Source: Cyrtodaria siliqua
Lineage: Eukaryota; Mollusca; Bivalvia; Adapedonta; Hiatellidae
Length of the DNA stretch: 64,000 nt
Reading direction: 5' to 3'
Assembly (NCBI GenBank): GCA_037043455.1
Contig: JAWPHD010006810.1
Location: forward strand, 74,649-138,648
The notes beneath the pieces were generated by a model. The model saw nothing but the letters and a program-made list of their open reading frames with translations, was not told the origin of the DNA and made no database searches. Below are positions 45,531-55,316 of this stretch, in pieces. The stretch's first letter is position 1. The number at the start of each line of letters is the position of its first letter. A program made the translations under genes and the position numbers.

Positions 45531-46646
45531 ATGTCTTTGTTAAAATAGAAAGAATTAGCAGATAAAAAGCGAAAAGCGAGTGAGCTTGTTAAAAAATATG
45601 AAAATAAAGTTATTCAAAAAAGACTAGAAAAAGGAGCTAATCGTGATTTGTACAAAGAAATATTTAAACCTGTAACTAGCAAAATAAAAAGTCAGTCAGA
45701 ACAGCTAACCGAGCAGTTAGCTTCTCTTCCGAAATTAAGTCAGCAATTAGCCGCTCTTCCAGCAGCAATAGGCGAGGAAGTACAAGAACAAGAGGCATAC
45801 CGGGGAATACCTCAGTTATTTGCCAAAGAAACTCGTAAACCAACTACTGGCGATCTAGATGCTGGAATCAATACAGAAGTGACAGATACATATAAATTAC
45901 CCTTACCGTCGAGTGTAGCTGGAGATTACTCAAAACTTGGAAGCATAGTCGAGAATGTTAGTGAGATTATCAGACAAAATGGTCGCGATATGACTGCTCT
46001 TACTAACCAAATTAAAAAAGAAAAGTACAGTCACGAAAGAAAACTGTAAAACGAACCGGGGGATACCTAACAAACGCGTCAGAAGCTTTCAAATATTATA
46101 GAGAACGAATTGATGCAATTGATGCAATGCTTCTGCATAGTGAAGTCTTTTCAGGTGAGGGATTACAACAAAAATAAAAATTCCTACAAAGTCGACAAAG
46201 ATGGTCACTATGGAATATTACAAATTGATTTACCTAAGCTTGTTGGTCATCACAAACTTATTGCTAAACAAGTAGAAGCAGTCGTGCTAGACCTAAAGGT
46301 AGATGACGATTTTGTAGACTTGATAACAAAGCGTTACAATAATAAAAAAACTAATTCAAAGCTGTCTCAAAATGCTTTTAAAAAACTAACAGAATTATCT
46401 GGTTTACCAATTCATAAAGGTTCTTCAAAGTTCAAAAAGAGTTTAGGAAGTTGTGTTGATGTTGAATATTACAATATTCCTAATGATCTGGTTAATGATT
46501 TGGAGTTAGTATGTGGAAGTATCGAATCAGGAAATAATAGTCCACAGATAATAAATAAAGGTATTAGCATAATCGATGAATTATTAAAAATAGGTAAAAT
46601 ATCACCCAAAGAACATGAGCAACTATTTTCTAAATATCTTGATTAA
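45531..46646 (+). pseudogene. Maverick coiled-coil structural-type protein
   Basis: Starts MSLLK followed by an in-frame TAG, then is open through 'LADKKRKASELVKKYENKVI', a Gln/Leu-rich coil ('SEQLTEQLASLPKLSQQLA') and 'TDTYKLPLPSSVAGDYSKLG'. A stop near 46047 and a compensating frame change (46030-46160) precede the second half with 'DGHYGILQIDLPKLVGHHKL', 'DFVDLITKRYNNKK' and 'LSGLPIHKGSSKF'. The same layout occurs in Polinton proteins of unknown role placed near the ATPase. Fewer lesions than in its neighbours. Confidence 0.65.
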
Positions 46647-46653
46647 ACTATTA

Positions 46654-46670
46654 TCTATCTATAATTATAC
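46654..46670 (+). promoter_or_regulatory. Maverick promoter-like motif, membrane-protein gene
   Basis: TCTATCTATAATTATAC directly before ATG at 46671 (17 bases). Confidence 0.6.
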
Positions 46671-47105
46671 ATGAAAACCAAAGAAGAATTAATTGATCAC
46701 TTGACGCGACTTGTAGCTGCATACAGGCGCAGTTATAAATTGTGCGGTATTATAAACACAAAATTATAGATTGCCAGTAGAATAATTGGTTGTGGTGCTG
46801 TTCTAGCATTAGTTCCAGCAATTCCTGTTTTCGTGGCTGTAGTTGGCGCAGTTCCTCCAGTAGTTGTTGTTTTAGCGAGCAAAACAAGAATAGCAGAAAA
46901 AAAGACTTTGTTAAAAACACATCATAGGAGTTTTAAACAACTTCTATCATATGTCCAAACAACAATAGGACTAGAAAATGATGAAGAGATAATTAGGATT
47001 ACCTTTAATAAAATATTAGAAATTCAAAAGAATGATCATTTTACAGAACCTCTGAAAATGTACATGAAAAAAATTAAGTTAAACGGTTATGGTATCCAGT
47101 CGTAA
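46671..47105 (+). pseudogene. Maverick membrane protein, one in-frame stop
   Basis: 144 codons from MKTKEELIDHLTRLV to 'NGYGIQS' with a single TAG at codon 33. Residues about 38-66 form one long hydrophobic segment ('GAVLALVPAIPVFVAVVGA' and 'PPVVVVLA'), long enough for one or two membrane passes. It is followed by a charged helix. Several Polintons carry such a gene; the role is unknown, possibly particle envelope or lysis/egress (inference). The ATG is preceded by TCTATCTATAATTATAC. Confidence 0.65.
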
Positions 47106-47142
47106 TTTTTTTTTCAACTTGTTTCCATATTCTATCATACTT

Positions 47143-47631
47143 TTATCGAGTAGATTTTGTTTTAATCGGTTTTGTTTCTTTTTTCATTTTTAATATTTTA
47201 AATATTTTCTGAAAAATGTAATCAAATTTTATTGATATTTTTCGACCTTCTATTTTATCCAAATTCTTTACAATTTTGTAAAACAAATCTTCAAATATTT
47301 GTCTGTTTGTCAAAGACAAATCATATTCTACCAAGTATTTATCTAAAAGGTATTTTCTGTGGTAAATAGGTTTCTTTCGATTGTAATTGTAACCTGTAAT
47401 GAGATTATAACTATAGTGAGTGCCACAATTGAAACCGATACGTTCATTATCGAAAACTTCACAAGTATGATTACAATTTATACATGCGTAAGTACACTTG
47501 TAACACAGCTTGGTTTTGACACAATATTTACAAAGTTTCTTTTTATTAATCATGTAAAATAAGATGCAATCTGAACACACTCCAGGAGGATCAATAATAT
47601 CTAAAACTCTTTTACAATATTTGCAATTCAT
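47143..47631 (-). CDS. Maverick zinc-binding protein, VLTF3-like candidate
   Basis: Intact 162-residue ORF, transcribed against its neighbours. The N-terminal 60 residues carry at least five CxxC pairs (CKYC, CSDC, CKYC, CYKC, CINC), enough for two or more zinc sites. The C-terminal 90 residues are helical and basic, with 'HYSYNLITGYNYNRKKPIYH' and ending 'KKETKPIKTKSTR'. A zinc-ribbon region followed by a helical domain with a conserved Y-x-R segment resembles the late transcription factors (VLTF3/A2L type) of large DNA viruses; I could not verify this. A RING-like or other zinc protein is the alternative. Its ATG has the same TCTATG...TATA signal as the other genes. Confidence 0.7.
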   Translation of the reverse strand: MNCKYCKRVLDIIDPPGVCSDCILFYMINKKKLCKYCVKTKLCYKCTYACINCNHTCEVFDNERIGFNCGTHYSYNLITGYNYNRKKPIYHRKYLLDKYLVEYDLSLTNRQIFEDLFYKIVKNLDKIEGRKISIKFDYIFQKIFKILKMKKETKPIKTKSTR

Positions 47632-47647
47632 TATACTATACCATAGA
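47632..47647 (-). promoter_or_regulatory. Maverick promoter-like motif, zinc-protein gene
   Basis: Minus strand: TCTATGGTATAGTATA directly before the ATG (16 bases). Confidence 0.55.
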
Positions 47648-47682
47648 ATTATATATTTCAGTATAGGCTTAAAGAAATATTA

Positions 47683-47699
47683 TCTTACGTAATATTATA
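47683..47699 (+). promoter_or_regulatory. Maverick promoter-like motif, polymerase gene
   Basis: TCTTACGTAATATTATA directly before ATG at 47700 (17 bases). Confidence 0.6.
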
Positions 47700-47771
47700 A
47701 TGGAACAAGTAGAAAAGAAAATCAAAAACTTTAAAGAAGATCAAATGACATATACTAAACCAAATTGCTAA

Positions 47772-48559
47772 GTATCAACCTAAGAATATGTCAATAATAT
47801 TCTCATTGTTTTGTGTATTTTGTGCTTGATTAGAGATACGGTTAAACTGCAAAATAACGATTGTAAATTGTCTACTCTGATTGCATGAACATATTTTAAA
47901 ACTTTTAAGTCAATGTGTTTTCTTAGAAATAAGTTATAACACTTATACAACTGGGTATATAGGATTTTATTAAGTACTTCGAATTAGTGAAGCTTTCGAT
48001 GTTCCTAATTCTAAAATATGCCAGTTAAAATTATTTTGACATCATGTTTTACTAGCATTACCACTAAAAATGCGTTTGCAATTATTTTTTCGAAATATTT
48101 AATGTTAACACTGAATTACAGTTACTTGAATTTCAAACAATATTCAATTTAAATGGAGGTAATTTAAGATTATCCATATTTCATTTTTTTATAGACGGAA
48201 AATCTGCGATAAAGGGGTCAATTTTTTCTATTTTTTTCTATTATTTCATACCAATTTTAAGAATTTTATATCTTTAAGCGATCTTTGACTCATGTTATGT
48301 GTTTTATCAGCACATTTCATGTTTTCGTATAAAGGGAGGGTAACTCTCAAAAGTTGTAGCAATTTAATCAAAAATAAATGTTTTACAAACTATGGTCAAA
48401 ACAAAATACTTATCATATATTTTTTCTAAAATATATTTAAAATAAGAAAGTTATTTAAGATACAAAAGTTGATACTAAGTAATTTTGTTCAGTGTATGCT
48501 CAAATGGTTGATTTTGAAAATATGAATAAACTTGACGTGGAGTTGAATTTTATACAAAC
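47772..48559. other. Foreign AT-rich sequence replacing part of the polymerase gene
   Basis: No polymerase-like frame is detectable between the first 23 codons and the MITE. No repeat ends or ORF were recognised, so origin is unknown. Confidence 0.5.
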
Positions 48560-48561
48560 TA

Positions 48562-49044
48562 CACTCAAGTGATATGAAAACGCAACACCGGAATTTCCGC
48601 TATATATTGTATGTACAATATGCTGCTTTTAATCGAATGGTACATGGCTACGTAAGACCTTTCCTTTTGGAAAAAATACTAAAACAACAAATAATACAGC
48701 AAATAGTATTCCTTCAATGTTTCATTATTCACAGAGTACGCGTTTGGCTCAATCATGTGAGCAAACTTAGGATGCAACATTTTGCAAACTATTTACGTTA
48801 AATACAGTACTGAACTAGCTCAATTTTTCAAAGAGCTACTTCAACATTTATGAAGTTCTTGTTACAAAGTGTAGTGTGATTAAAACGTCTACAACATCAC
48901 AGTTGTGTCCTTTCTCTAGTTAACTGCAACTTTCTTTTTAAAAAACATCTTGGAATTTCTTTGGAATATTATGTGCAATTAAGTGTGCAGTATATACAAT
49001 ATATAGCGGAAATTCCCGTGTTGCGTTTTCATATCACTTGAGTG
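48562..49044. mobile_element. Tc1/mariner-type MITE inserted in the polymerase gene
   Basis: 483-bp element with inverted ends of about 50 bases, one mismatch apart: CACTCAAGTGATATGAAAAC then GCAACAC[c/g]GGAATTTCCGC then TATATATTGTA. TA lies on both sides (48560-48561, 49045-49046), the Tc1/mariner target duplication. It has no transposase. It interrupts the Maverick polymerase, so it is younger than the Maverick insertion or rode in with it. Confidence 0.92.
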
Positions 49045-52000
49045 TATAATGAGTTAGTTGAAAAGATAATCCCCAAAGCACGTGATTTAAACTTACCATG
49101 GAAAATTAGAAATAGTGACATAAAGAGATTACACACTTATTGTCAGAAAACAATCTCATCTGCGACTCGTGGTATTATAAATGAATATTCCTTTGTTGTT
49201 CACTATGACACCCTATTAAAACGTGGAATTGATATTATAATGTATGCTGGTTGAGGTTTGAAGAAATAATCTCATGTGATATTATAGAAATTGAAACATC
49301 CCCAAAACAGTATAGCAATGTTTTTAAAGTAAATGTTATCAGTAATGACCCGCTCACTCAACTGCAGAAAACACAACCAAGCGTTATAAAATTTCTTAAA
49401 ACGGAACTAAGAAAAACGGACGGCTTTAAATTAAGTGTTGATGTAAAACATACTTTTAAAAAACATCGATGGGAGACAAAGAAACAGGTCCTGCAACCAC
49501 ATATAGAACAGCTTACTTTAATTCAAGAGCGGCAACAATATTATTCGAAAATGAAATAGTCGAGACGTTGGATAAAGCACGTGTGGAAATTGTAAATAGA
49601 GTTGGAACTTGGATTTAGAGGGAAATTGGTTGGCAAACTGAAACACTAGACGCATACTACATAAATCGAATAAAATATAGGCCTTTGCGAGGTAGCTCGT
49701 ATTTAGTATTACCGAAAGAACTTGCAAATGCTAGAAAAGGCTTAAGAAATATAAAAAATGAAAAAGACAATGAGTGTTTCAGATGGCGCCATTTGGCTTA
49801 TAAATATCCTGTTAAAAAAGATCCCCAAAAGATATCTAAGTATAACAAACATATTGGAGATCAAAATTACAAAGGAATAACATTTCCTGTTACAATAAAA
49901 CAAATACCAAAAACAGAAAAACAAAATAACAGTTGCTTTAATATATTTGGGTATGAAAATAATCAAGTATATCCTTTGTACATATCAAAAAATAAAGCAA
50001 AATACACTTGTGATATGCTTTTAATCACTGAAGAAGAAAAAAATCATTATGTGTGGATAACATATTTTAACAGATTAATGTTTAACCAAACAAAGCACAA
50101 AGAAAAAATGGTTTTGTAAACCATGCCTGCAGTGCTTTACATTAGAAAGAGTTCTGGAAAAACACAAACATATTTGTCTTTCACATAATGGTAAGCAAGC
50201 AGTAGAAATGCCAAATAAGAATGAAAAAGTTAAGTTTAAAAACTATGACAGGCAACTAATGGTTCCGTTTGTTATATATGATGATTTTGAGGCGATAACT
50301 GAAAGTATTTCTACAGCACCAAATAATCTTAAAAAATCATACATGGAGGCATATCAGCAACATACTTATTGCGGCTATGGATATAAGGTTGTTTGTTGTT
50401 ATGATGATCAATATTCAAAACCAGTTATGACATTCAGAGGACCAAACGCTGTTTACAAGTTTTTAGAAAAAATGATAGAAGAAGAAATGTGGTGTAAAAA
50501 AACTATGAATACACGTTTTAAGAAAGATTTGGTGATGTCATCGGAAGAAGAAGCTAAATGCCAAAAATCTAAATCATGTCATATTTGTGGTAATGGTTTT
50601 TCAATAACTCTTAAAAAAGATGACCTAGGTCGTACAGTAGCATATGAAAACTCGGTTAGAAAAGTTAGAGACCATTGTCATATAACTGGAAAGTACAGAG
50701 GAAGCGCTCATGACATATGTAATATTAATTTCAGACTAACTAAAAAAATACCTGTTGTGTTCATAATTTGAGAGGTTATGATTCTCACTTCGTAATGCAA
50801 CACATCGAAAAGTTTAAAAAAACACATAAATGTTATACCAAATAACATGGAAAAGTACATGGCTTTTATGTTCGGACAAAGTTTGATGTTTATTGACAGT
50901 TTTCAGTTTATGTCTCAATCATTAGAACATTTAGTAAAAAACATCCCCTCGTTTCAATACACCTCGAAAGAATACTTTGATGACAAGCTGGAATTAATAA
51001 AAAGAAAAGGTGTTTAACTTTATGATAACATGAACAGTTTTCAACGTTTTAAAGAAACTAAATTAATTGGCAAAGATAGCTTTTATTCTAAATTAAAGGA
51101 TGAACACATCTCAGATGCAGATTATGAACACGCTAAAAAATATGGAAAACATTCAAGATTAACAATATGGGAGAATATCATGATCTGTATCTTAAGACTG
51201 ATGTACTGCTGCTTGCAGACGTTTTTGTAAACTTTAGAAAAATATCTATTGAGTATTACAAATTAGATCCTTGCCATTACTTCAGTAACTTCAATTGGGT
51301 TGATAAGTTTGAAAAAGGAAAATCATATTGCATTGTTAAGTGTGATATTGAGTATCCCAAGAAACTGCATGACTCGCATAATGATTATCCTCTTGACCCA
51401 GAACGTTTAAATATAAAAGATGAGTTGTTGTCAGACTATTGTAAAAAAATAAAACAAACGTTTAAATTGGGACCTTGCAATGTTAATAAACTTGTCACGA
51501 CATTGAAAAATAAAGAAAAGTATGTCGTGTATTTTAGAAACTTACAATTGTATAAAAAGCTTGGATTAAAGGTGAAAAAAATACACCGAATACTACAGTT
51601 TAACGAATCAGAGTGGTTGAAGATATACATAGACTTTAATACTACAGCTGGTAAAAATGCTTTTGAAAAGGATTTCTTCAAACTGATGAACAATTTAGTT
51701 TTTGGTAAAACTATGGAAAATTTGAGAAAAAGGATTAGTTAAATTAACTCATGACGAGGAGGTCCTTTTAAAATATGTAGCAAGACCTTCATTTATTTCT
51801 TGTAAAATGTTTAATGAAAATTTATTTGCCATAAACAGAATAAAAGAACGATTAGTTTTAAATCGTCCTTGTTATTTTGGCATGTGTATTTTAGACTTGT
51901 CAAAATAGTTGATGTATGATTTCTATTACATTACATCCAAATTAAATATGATAAAAAAGCTAAATTATTATTTACTGATACCGATTCCTTGTGTTTTGAA

Positions 52001-52438
52001 ATAAAAACAAAAGATGTGTAATATGCAGACTTTTACAACGATAAAGAACTTTTTGATAATTGCGATTATGATCCAAAAAGTAAGTTTGATTTTAATGATA
52101 ATAAAAAGGTTATTGGTAAGATGAAAGATGAAACGTGTGGAATACCCCTTGTTGAATTTGTTGAGTTGCGAAGTAAACTATATTCATACATATTAGATAA
52201 TGAGACTGGTACAAAGAAATGTAAGGGTATTAAGAAGTGTGTTGTTAAGAAATATGTAACTCATAACAACTTCAAAGATATTTTATTCACAGCGATGGAA
52301 GCCCACCATCAAATGAAAGTAATCAGATAAAAAGAACATAACCTAAACAGTTATGAAATAAATAACAAATGTGTGTCAGCTTATGGTGATAAAAGGTTCA
52401 TACTAGATAATGGACAAGACACATTAGCGTACAAGTAA

Positions 52439-52944
52439 AATATACCGTGACAGAGCATGATAGATGTTAACTGTAATAGTTGGGTAGCATCATGGATTTA
52501 TATGTACACTGGATTTGAAACTCCCTATACGCCCTTGTTAATTTCCGATTTATCCGCCGACTGGTCAATAAGCTGGTTCCCTGATTATTCTGCGGTAAAC
52601 AACAGGGTAACTGCCAGGGTAACAGGTGCGCGGCGGCCATTTTTGACGCGATCAGTTATCCTGAAATGAGTTGATGTTGAAATAAACCTGAGTTATTAAC
52701 ATACTACTTGACGATCTATTTCAAATATAGAGGTAAGTTATTTAAATCTGATGTATTGCTTTTAATTTATTGAAAGAATTTATGGAAATCATACTATAAC
52801 TTGGGTTTTAACGGCGAAAATACTCTCGATAGCCGTGTTGATTTCCTTTTTTCTACAGTTTTCGCCATTTGCGGCATGAAATTGAGTATGAACATTTTGG
52901 AAAATATAACTTTTCTTTCATTTACGTTTCGATATTCAAAGTAA
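52439..52944. other. Maverick right arm, no gene recognised
   Basis: A 70-codon plus-strand ORF at 52457-52669 has no support beyond being open. The rest is AT-rich. Confidence 0.45.
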
Positions 52945-53430
52945 TTATTCCTTCGTAATGCCATTATTGTGTACCGTTGGTTGCCTGTCTTGGATTTCTG
53001 TATAGCCTTTGTTTTGTTCGCAAATTACGCAGTTGAATTTGGTTGAAAATTCATAAATTCTTTTTCTAGTTTTCGCCATTTGCGGCATGAAATCGAGAAT
53101 GTACATTTTGGAAAATATAACTTCTCTTTCATATACGTTACGATATGCAAAGTAATTATTCCTTCGTAATGCCATTATTGTGTAGCGTTGGTTGCCTGTC
53201 TTGGATTTCTGTATAGCCTTTGTTTTGTTCGCAAATTACGCAGTTGAATTTGGTTGAAAATTCATCAATGAAATCGCCTTCATTTTTCATAAACGTTCTA
53301 TGTGAAACTCCTGTTTTATTTATGGTTCGATATTCAAAATAATTATTCCTTTGTATTGCCATTGTATAGATTTGAATGACGGCCTTGGATTTATGTATAG
53401 CCTTTGTTTTCGTCTCAAATGTTGCTGTTT
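52945..53430. repeat. 211-bp tandem repeat, about 2.3 units, Maverick right arm
   Basis: The block 'aaagtaattattccttcgta' through 'gttgaaaattcat' occurs at about 52939-53055 and 53150-53266, with a diverged partial copy at 53335-53430. Minus-strand ORFs over it encode 'EFSTKFNCVICEQNKGYTEI' twice, but are chance products or relics of one exon. Confidence 0.8.
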
Positions 53431-53889
53431 AAGTTGGTTAAAAAATAGTATTACGATGCGATACCTGTGTATTCGATATGACACGTTTGACTTTTGGGGT
53501 ATTTGCGTGCAATAAAACAGAAATATTATATCGATCACCAACATCCTGTTATTTGGAACACAAAACAACCCTTTGAATTACATATGTTATCGCCCTTCTA
53601 AGGGGACACTATGTCGAAATATCGCGCACGACCACCTTGTATATTCGGTATGACACCTCTGACTTAGAGGTGGAAGGTTGTAATAAAAACAGACACGTCG
53701 ACCGCACTGTATATTCGGTATCGAACGGTGTGAATTAGAAGGCGCCAGATGTGCAATATGGAACAATAGACCACTAAATCCATCATAGTTTAATTAAACA
53801 AGGCAACTGAAGCCGAAATCAAGTCGAATTACCTAATGACCCAGCGAACTTATGTACTTACATGTATCATAATGCATGTATATTTACAA
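53431..53889. other. Maverick right arm, no gene recognised
   Basis: Contains repeated phrases such as 'tgtatattcggtat' (near 53637 and 53711) and 'atgacac', suggesting another decayed tandem repeat. No ORF of note. Confidence 0.4.
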
Positions 53890-54520
53890 TTTGCAGAGTC
53901 ACATGATCATTGTCGCAGTTTCACCTACGGTCATATTATTTATTTTGTTTATTAAAGTTAAAACAGAAGTCACTTTATAGAATGAAGAATAATCTCTCAG
54001 CTTGTATTTGAATTAGCCAGCTAGTTTAAATACTTTTCCCAGAAGAAATAATACAGCAACGATATATATATATATATATATATATATTTAATTTGTCGAG
54101 TCACGTCACTGTCGCAGTTTCACATACGGTCAAACGAACGTAATTGTTCTTATTTAGTTCGTTTTCAGTAAAGCTTAAACAGACATCACTGCATAGAATA
54201 AAAAATTATCTTTCAGCTCGTATTTGAATTAGCCAGCTACCTTAAATACTCTTCCCAAAATAAACAAATCAGCAACGATATGTAAATATATATATTTTTA
54301 AATTTGCCGAGTCACGTCACTGTCGCAGTTTCACATACGGTCAAACGAACGTAATTTTTGTTATTTAGTTCGTTTTTAGTAAAGCTAAAACCAACATAAC
54401 TGTATAGAATAAAGAATTATCTTTCAAATTGTCTGTGAAATAGCCGGCTATCGTAAATACTTTTCCCAAAACAAATAAATTAACAACGATATGTATACTA
54501 GGTTTTCTTACATTTGATCA
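53890..54520. repeat. ~210-bp tandem repeat, three units, with a (TA)n run
   Basis: Units share 'gagtcacgtcactgtcgcag', 'tttcacatacggtcaaacga', 'aaagctaaaac', 'gaatagccagcta' and 'caacgatatgta'. They start near 53895, 54095 and 54305. A pure TA run lies at 54065-54086 between units one and two. Bases 54521-54738 hold only AT-rich leader sequence for the last gene. Confidence 0.85.
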
Positions 54521-54738
54521 ATTCGTAAGACGGTGCGTAACTTAGCGCAATGCGCATGCGCCATAATACCTTACCTGTACGCGCAAGTATTCATGTGTAA
54601 ATTATTATTCCGCGGATAAATTGGATTTACGACATGTTTCAAATCCAGTGTATATAAATCCATGGTAGCATTCAAGGAATTTCGAGACATTAAATAAGGG
54701 TTTAAAAATAATTATATATAGTATTATTATTATATATA

Positions 54739-55074
54739 ATGGAAGAAGAAAAGTTAGAAAAGGTTTGCAAAAAATTTAACAATTTAAAAAATAAATATAA
54801 AAAAGAATTGATGAGAGGTAAGCAGCTCCAAGTAGAATATGAGATAGTTCGTGATGATTTTATGGACACCAAAAAAGGCAAAGTCAATAAGAAAAAACGA
54901 TTGCTGGTTGAAATGAATAATTATGAACGTGAGCTGGATAAAAACAGAGAAGAGCTTCTTGAACTGAAATATAAGATAACAAAATGTAGAAAAGTAAAAT
55001 ATACTATGACCGAATATGATATGTACAGCGATGATGAAGACTACTGTCTGGTTCCGTCTGACTTTGCTTACTGA
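54739..55074 (+). CDS. Maverick terminal coiled-coil protein, intact
   Basis: 111-residue ORF next to the right terminal repeat. Nearly the whole protein is a charged helix ('KLEKVCKKFNNLKNKYKKEL', 'NYERELDKNREELLELKYK') with a short acidic, Tyr-rich tail ('YDMYSDDEDYCLVPSDFAY'). It has no Cys pairs and no membrane segment. ATG at the end of tattattattatatata. The family was not recognised. Being intact amid pseudogenes it is either young, useful, or lucky given its short length. Confidence 0.65.
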   Translation: MEEEKLEKVCKKFNNLKNKYKKELMRGKQLQVEYEIVRDDFMDTKKGKVNKKKRLLVEMNNYERELDKNREELLELKYKITKCRKVKYTMTEYDMYSDDEDYCLVPSDFAY

Positions 55075-55099
55075 TTTGTAAATGTTATTAGTTGAATTG

Positions 55100-55316
55100 T
55101 ATGAGGGAAATAATAAACAACATTGATGAGTAGTATAACTACTGGAGGTACTGGTAATGTTTTTTCCCTAAGATGAGGTAATCAGAAAGTTTATAAAGTT
55201 GTGAGGTTTGGTAGCTAGTATATCATCACCGTTGGTGATTGCTACTGGGTAACTAAAGACAGCTTTGTAAGTGCTTACTGTTAGTCCGTCGCGAGGGAAA
55301 AAACGCTGGTACCCTC
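55100..55316 (-). repeat. Maverick right terminal inverted repeat
   Basis: Reverse complement of the left repeat. The divergence between the two (roughly one difference per ten bases) indicates an old insertion. LINE ORF2 similarity resumes at 55317. Confidence 0.95.

Larger units (their letters stand above)
47700..52438 (+). pseudogene. Maverick protein-primed DNA polymerase B, broken
   Basis: The 5' end (MEQVEKKIKNFKEDQMTY) is cut off after about 23 codons by about 1.27 kb of foreign sequence including a MITE. Coding resumes at 49042 ('IPKARDLNLPWKIRNSDIKR'). Then come exonuclease Exo I 'VIYDDFEAIT', the family-specific 'VRDHCHITGKYRGSAHDICN', Exo II 'HNLRGYDSHF', Exo III 'YHDLYLKTDVLLLADVF', motif B 'MNNLVFGKTMENLRKRI', motif C 'LFTDTDSLCFE' and the C-terminal 'KDETCGIPLVEFVELRSKLY'. 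Motif A (DxxNLYGWAM region) is deleted: sequence jumps from 'DPCHYFS' to 'KCDIEYPKKLHDSHNDYPL'. At least six frameshifts or stops are present. It would replicate the element's DNA. Confidence 0.92.
35580..55316. mobile_element. Maverick/Polinton self-synthesising DNA transposon, ~19.7 kb, degenerate
   Basis: Bounded by inverted repeats of about 215 bp. It encodes the diagnostic set: retroviral-like integrase, adenain-like protease, packaging ATPase, protein-primed DNA polymerase B, double jelly-roll major capsid and penton-like proteins. It also carries a phospholipase A2-like gene, a membrane protein and several structural-looking ORFs. Ten genes in the left half run leftward and five in the right half rightward, with one leftward zinc-protein gene among them. 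Most genes are broken by single-base frameshifts or stops; the polymerase and ATPase have larger deletions. No 6-bp target duplication is visible. Size and gene order are normal for the superfamily. Confidence 0.96.

Noticed and set aside
52457..52669. 70-codon ORF after the polymerase as an extra Maverick gene
   Set aside because: No promoter-like motif before its ATG, no recognisable sequence, and length within chance for the region.
52945..53362. Two related minus-strand ORFs with 'EFSTKFNCVICEQNKGYTEI' as a gene family
   Set aside because: They are the same 211-bp repeat unit read twice; no start signal or extension beyond the unit.
35580..55316. Integrated adenovirus or other animal virus
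   Set aside because: Integrase with chromodomain, protein-primed polymerase of Polinton type, terminal inverted repeats and gene order fit a Maverick/Polinton transposon instead.
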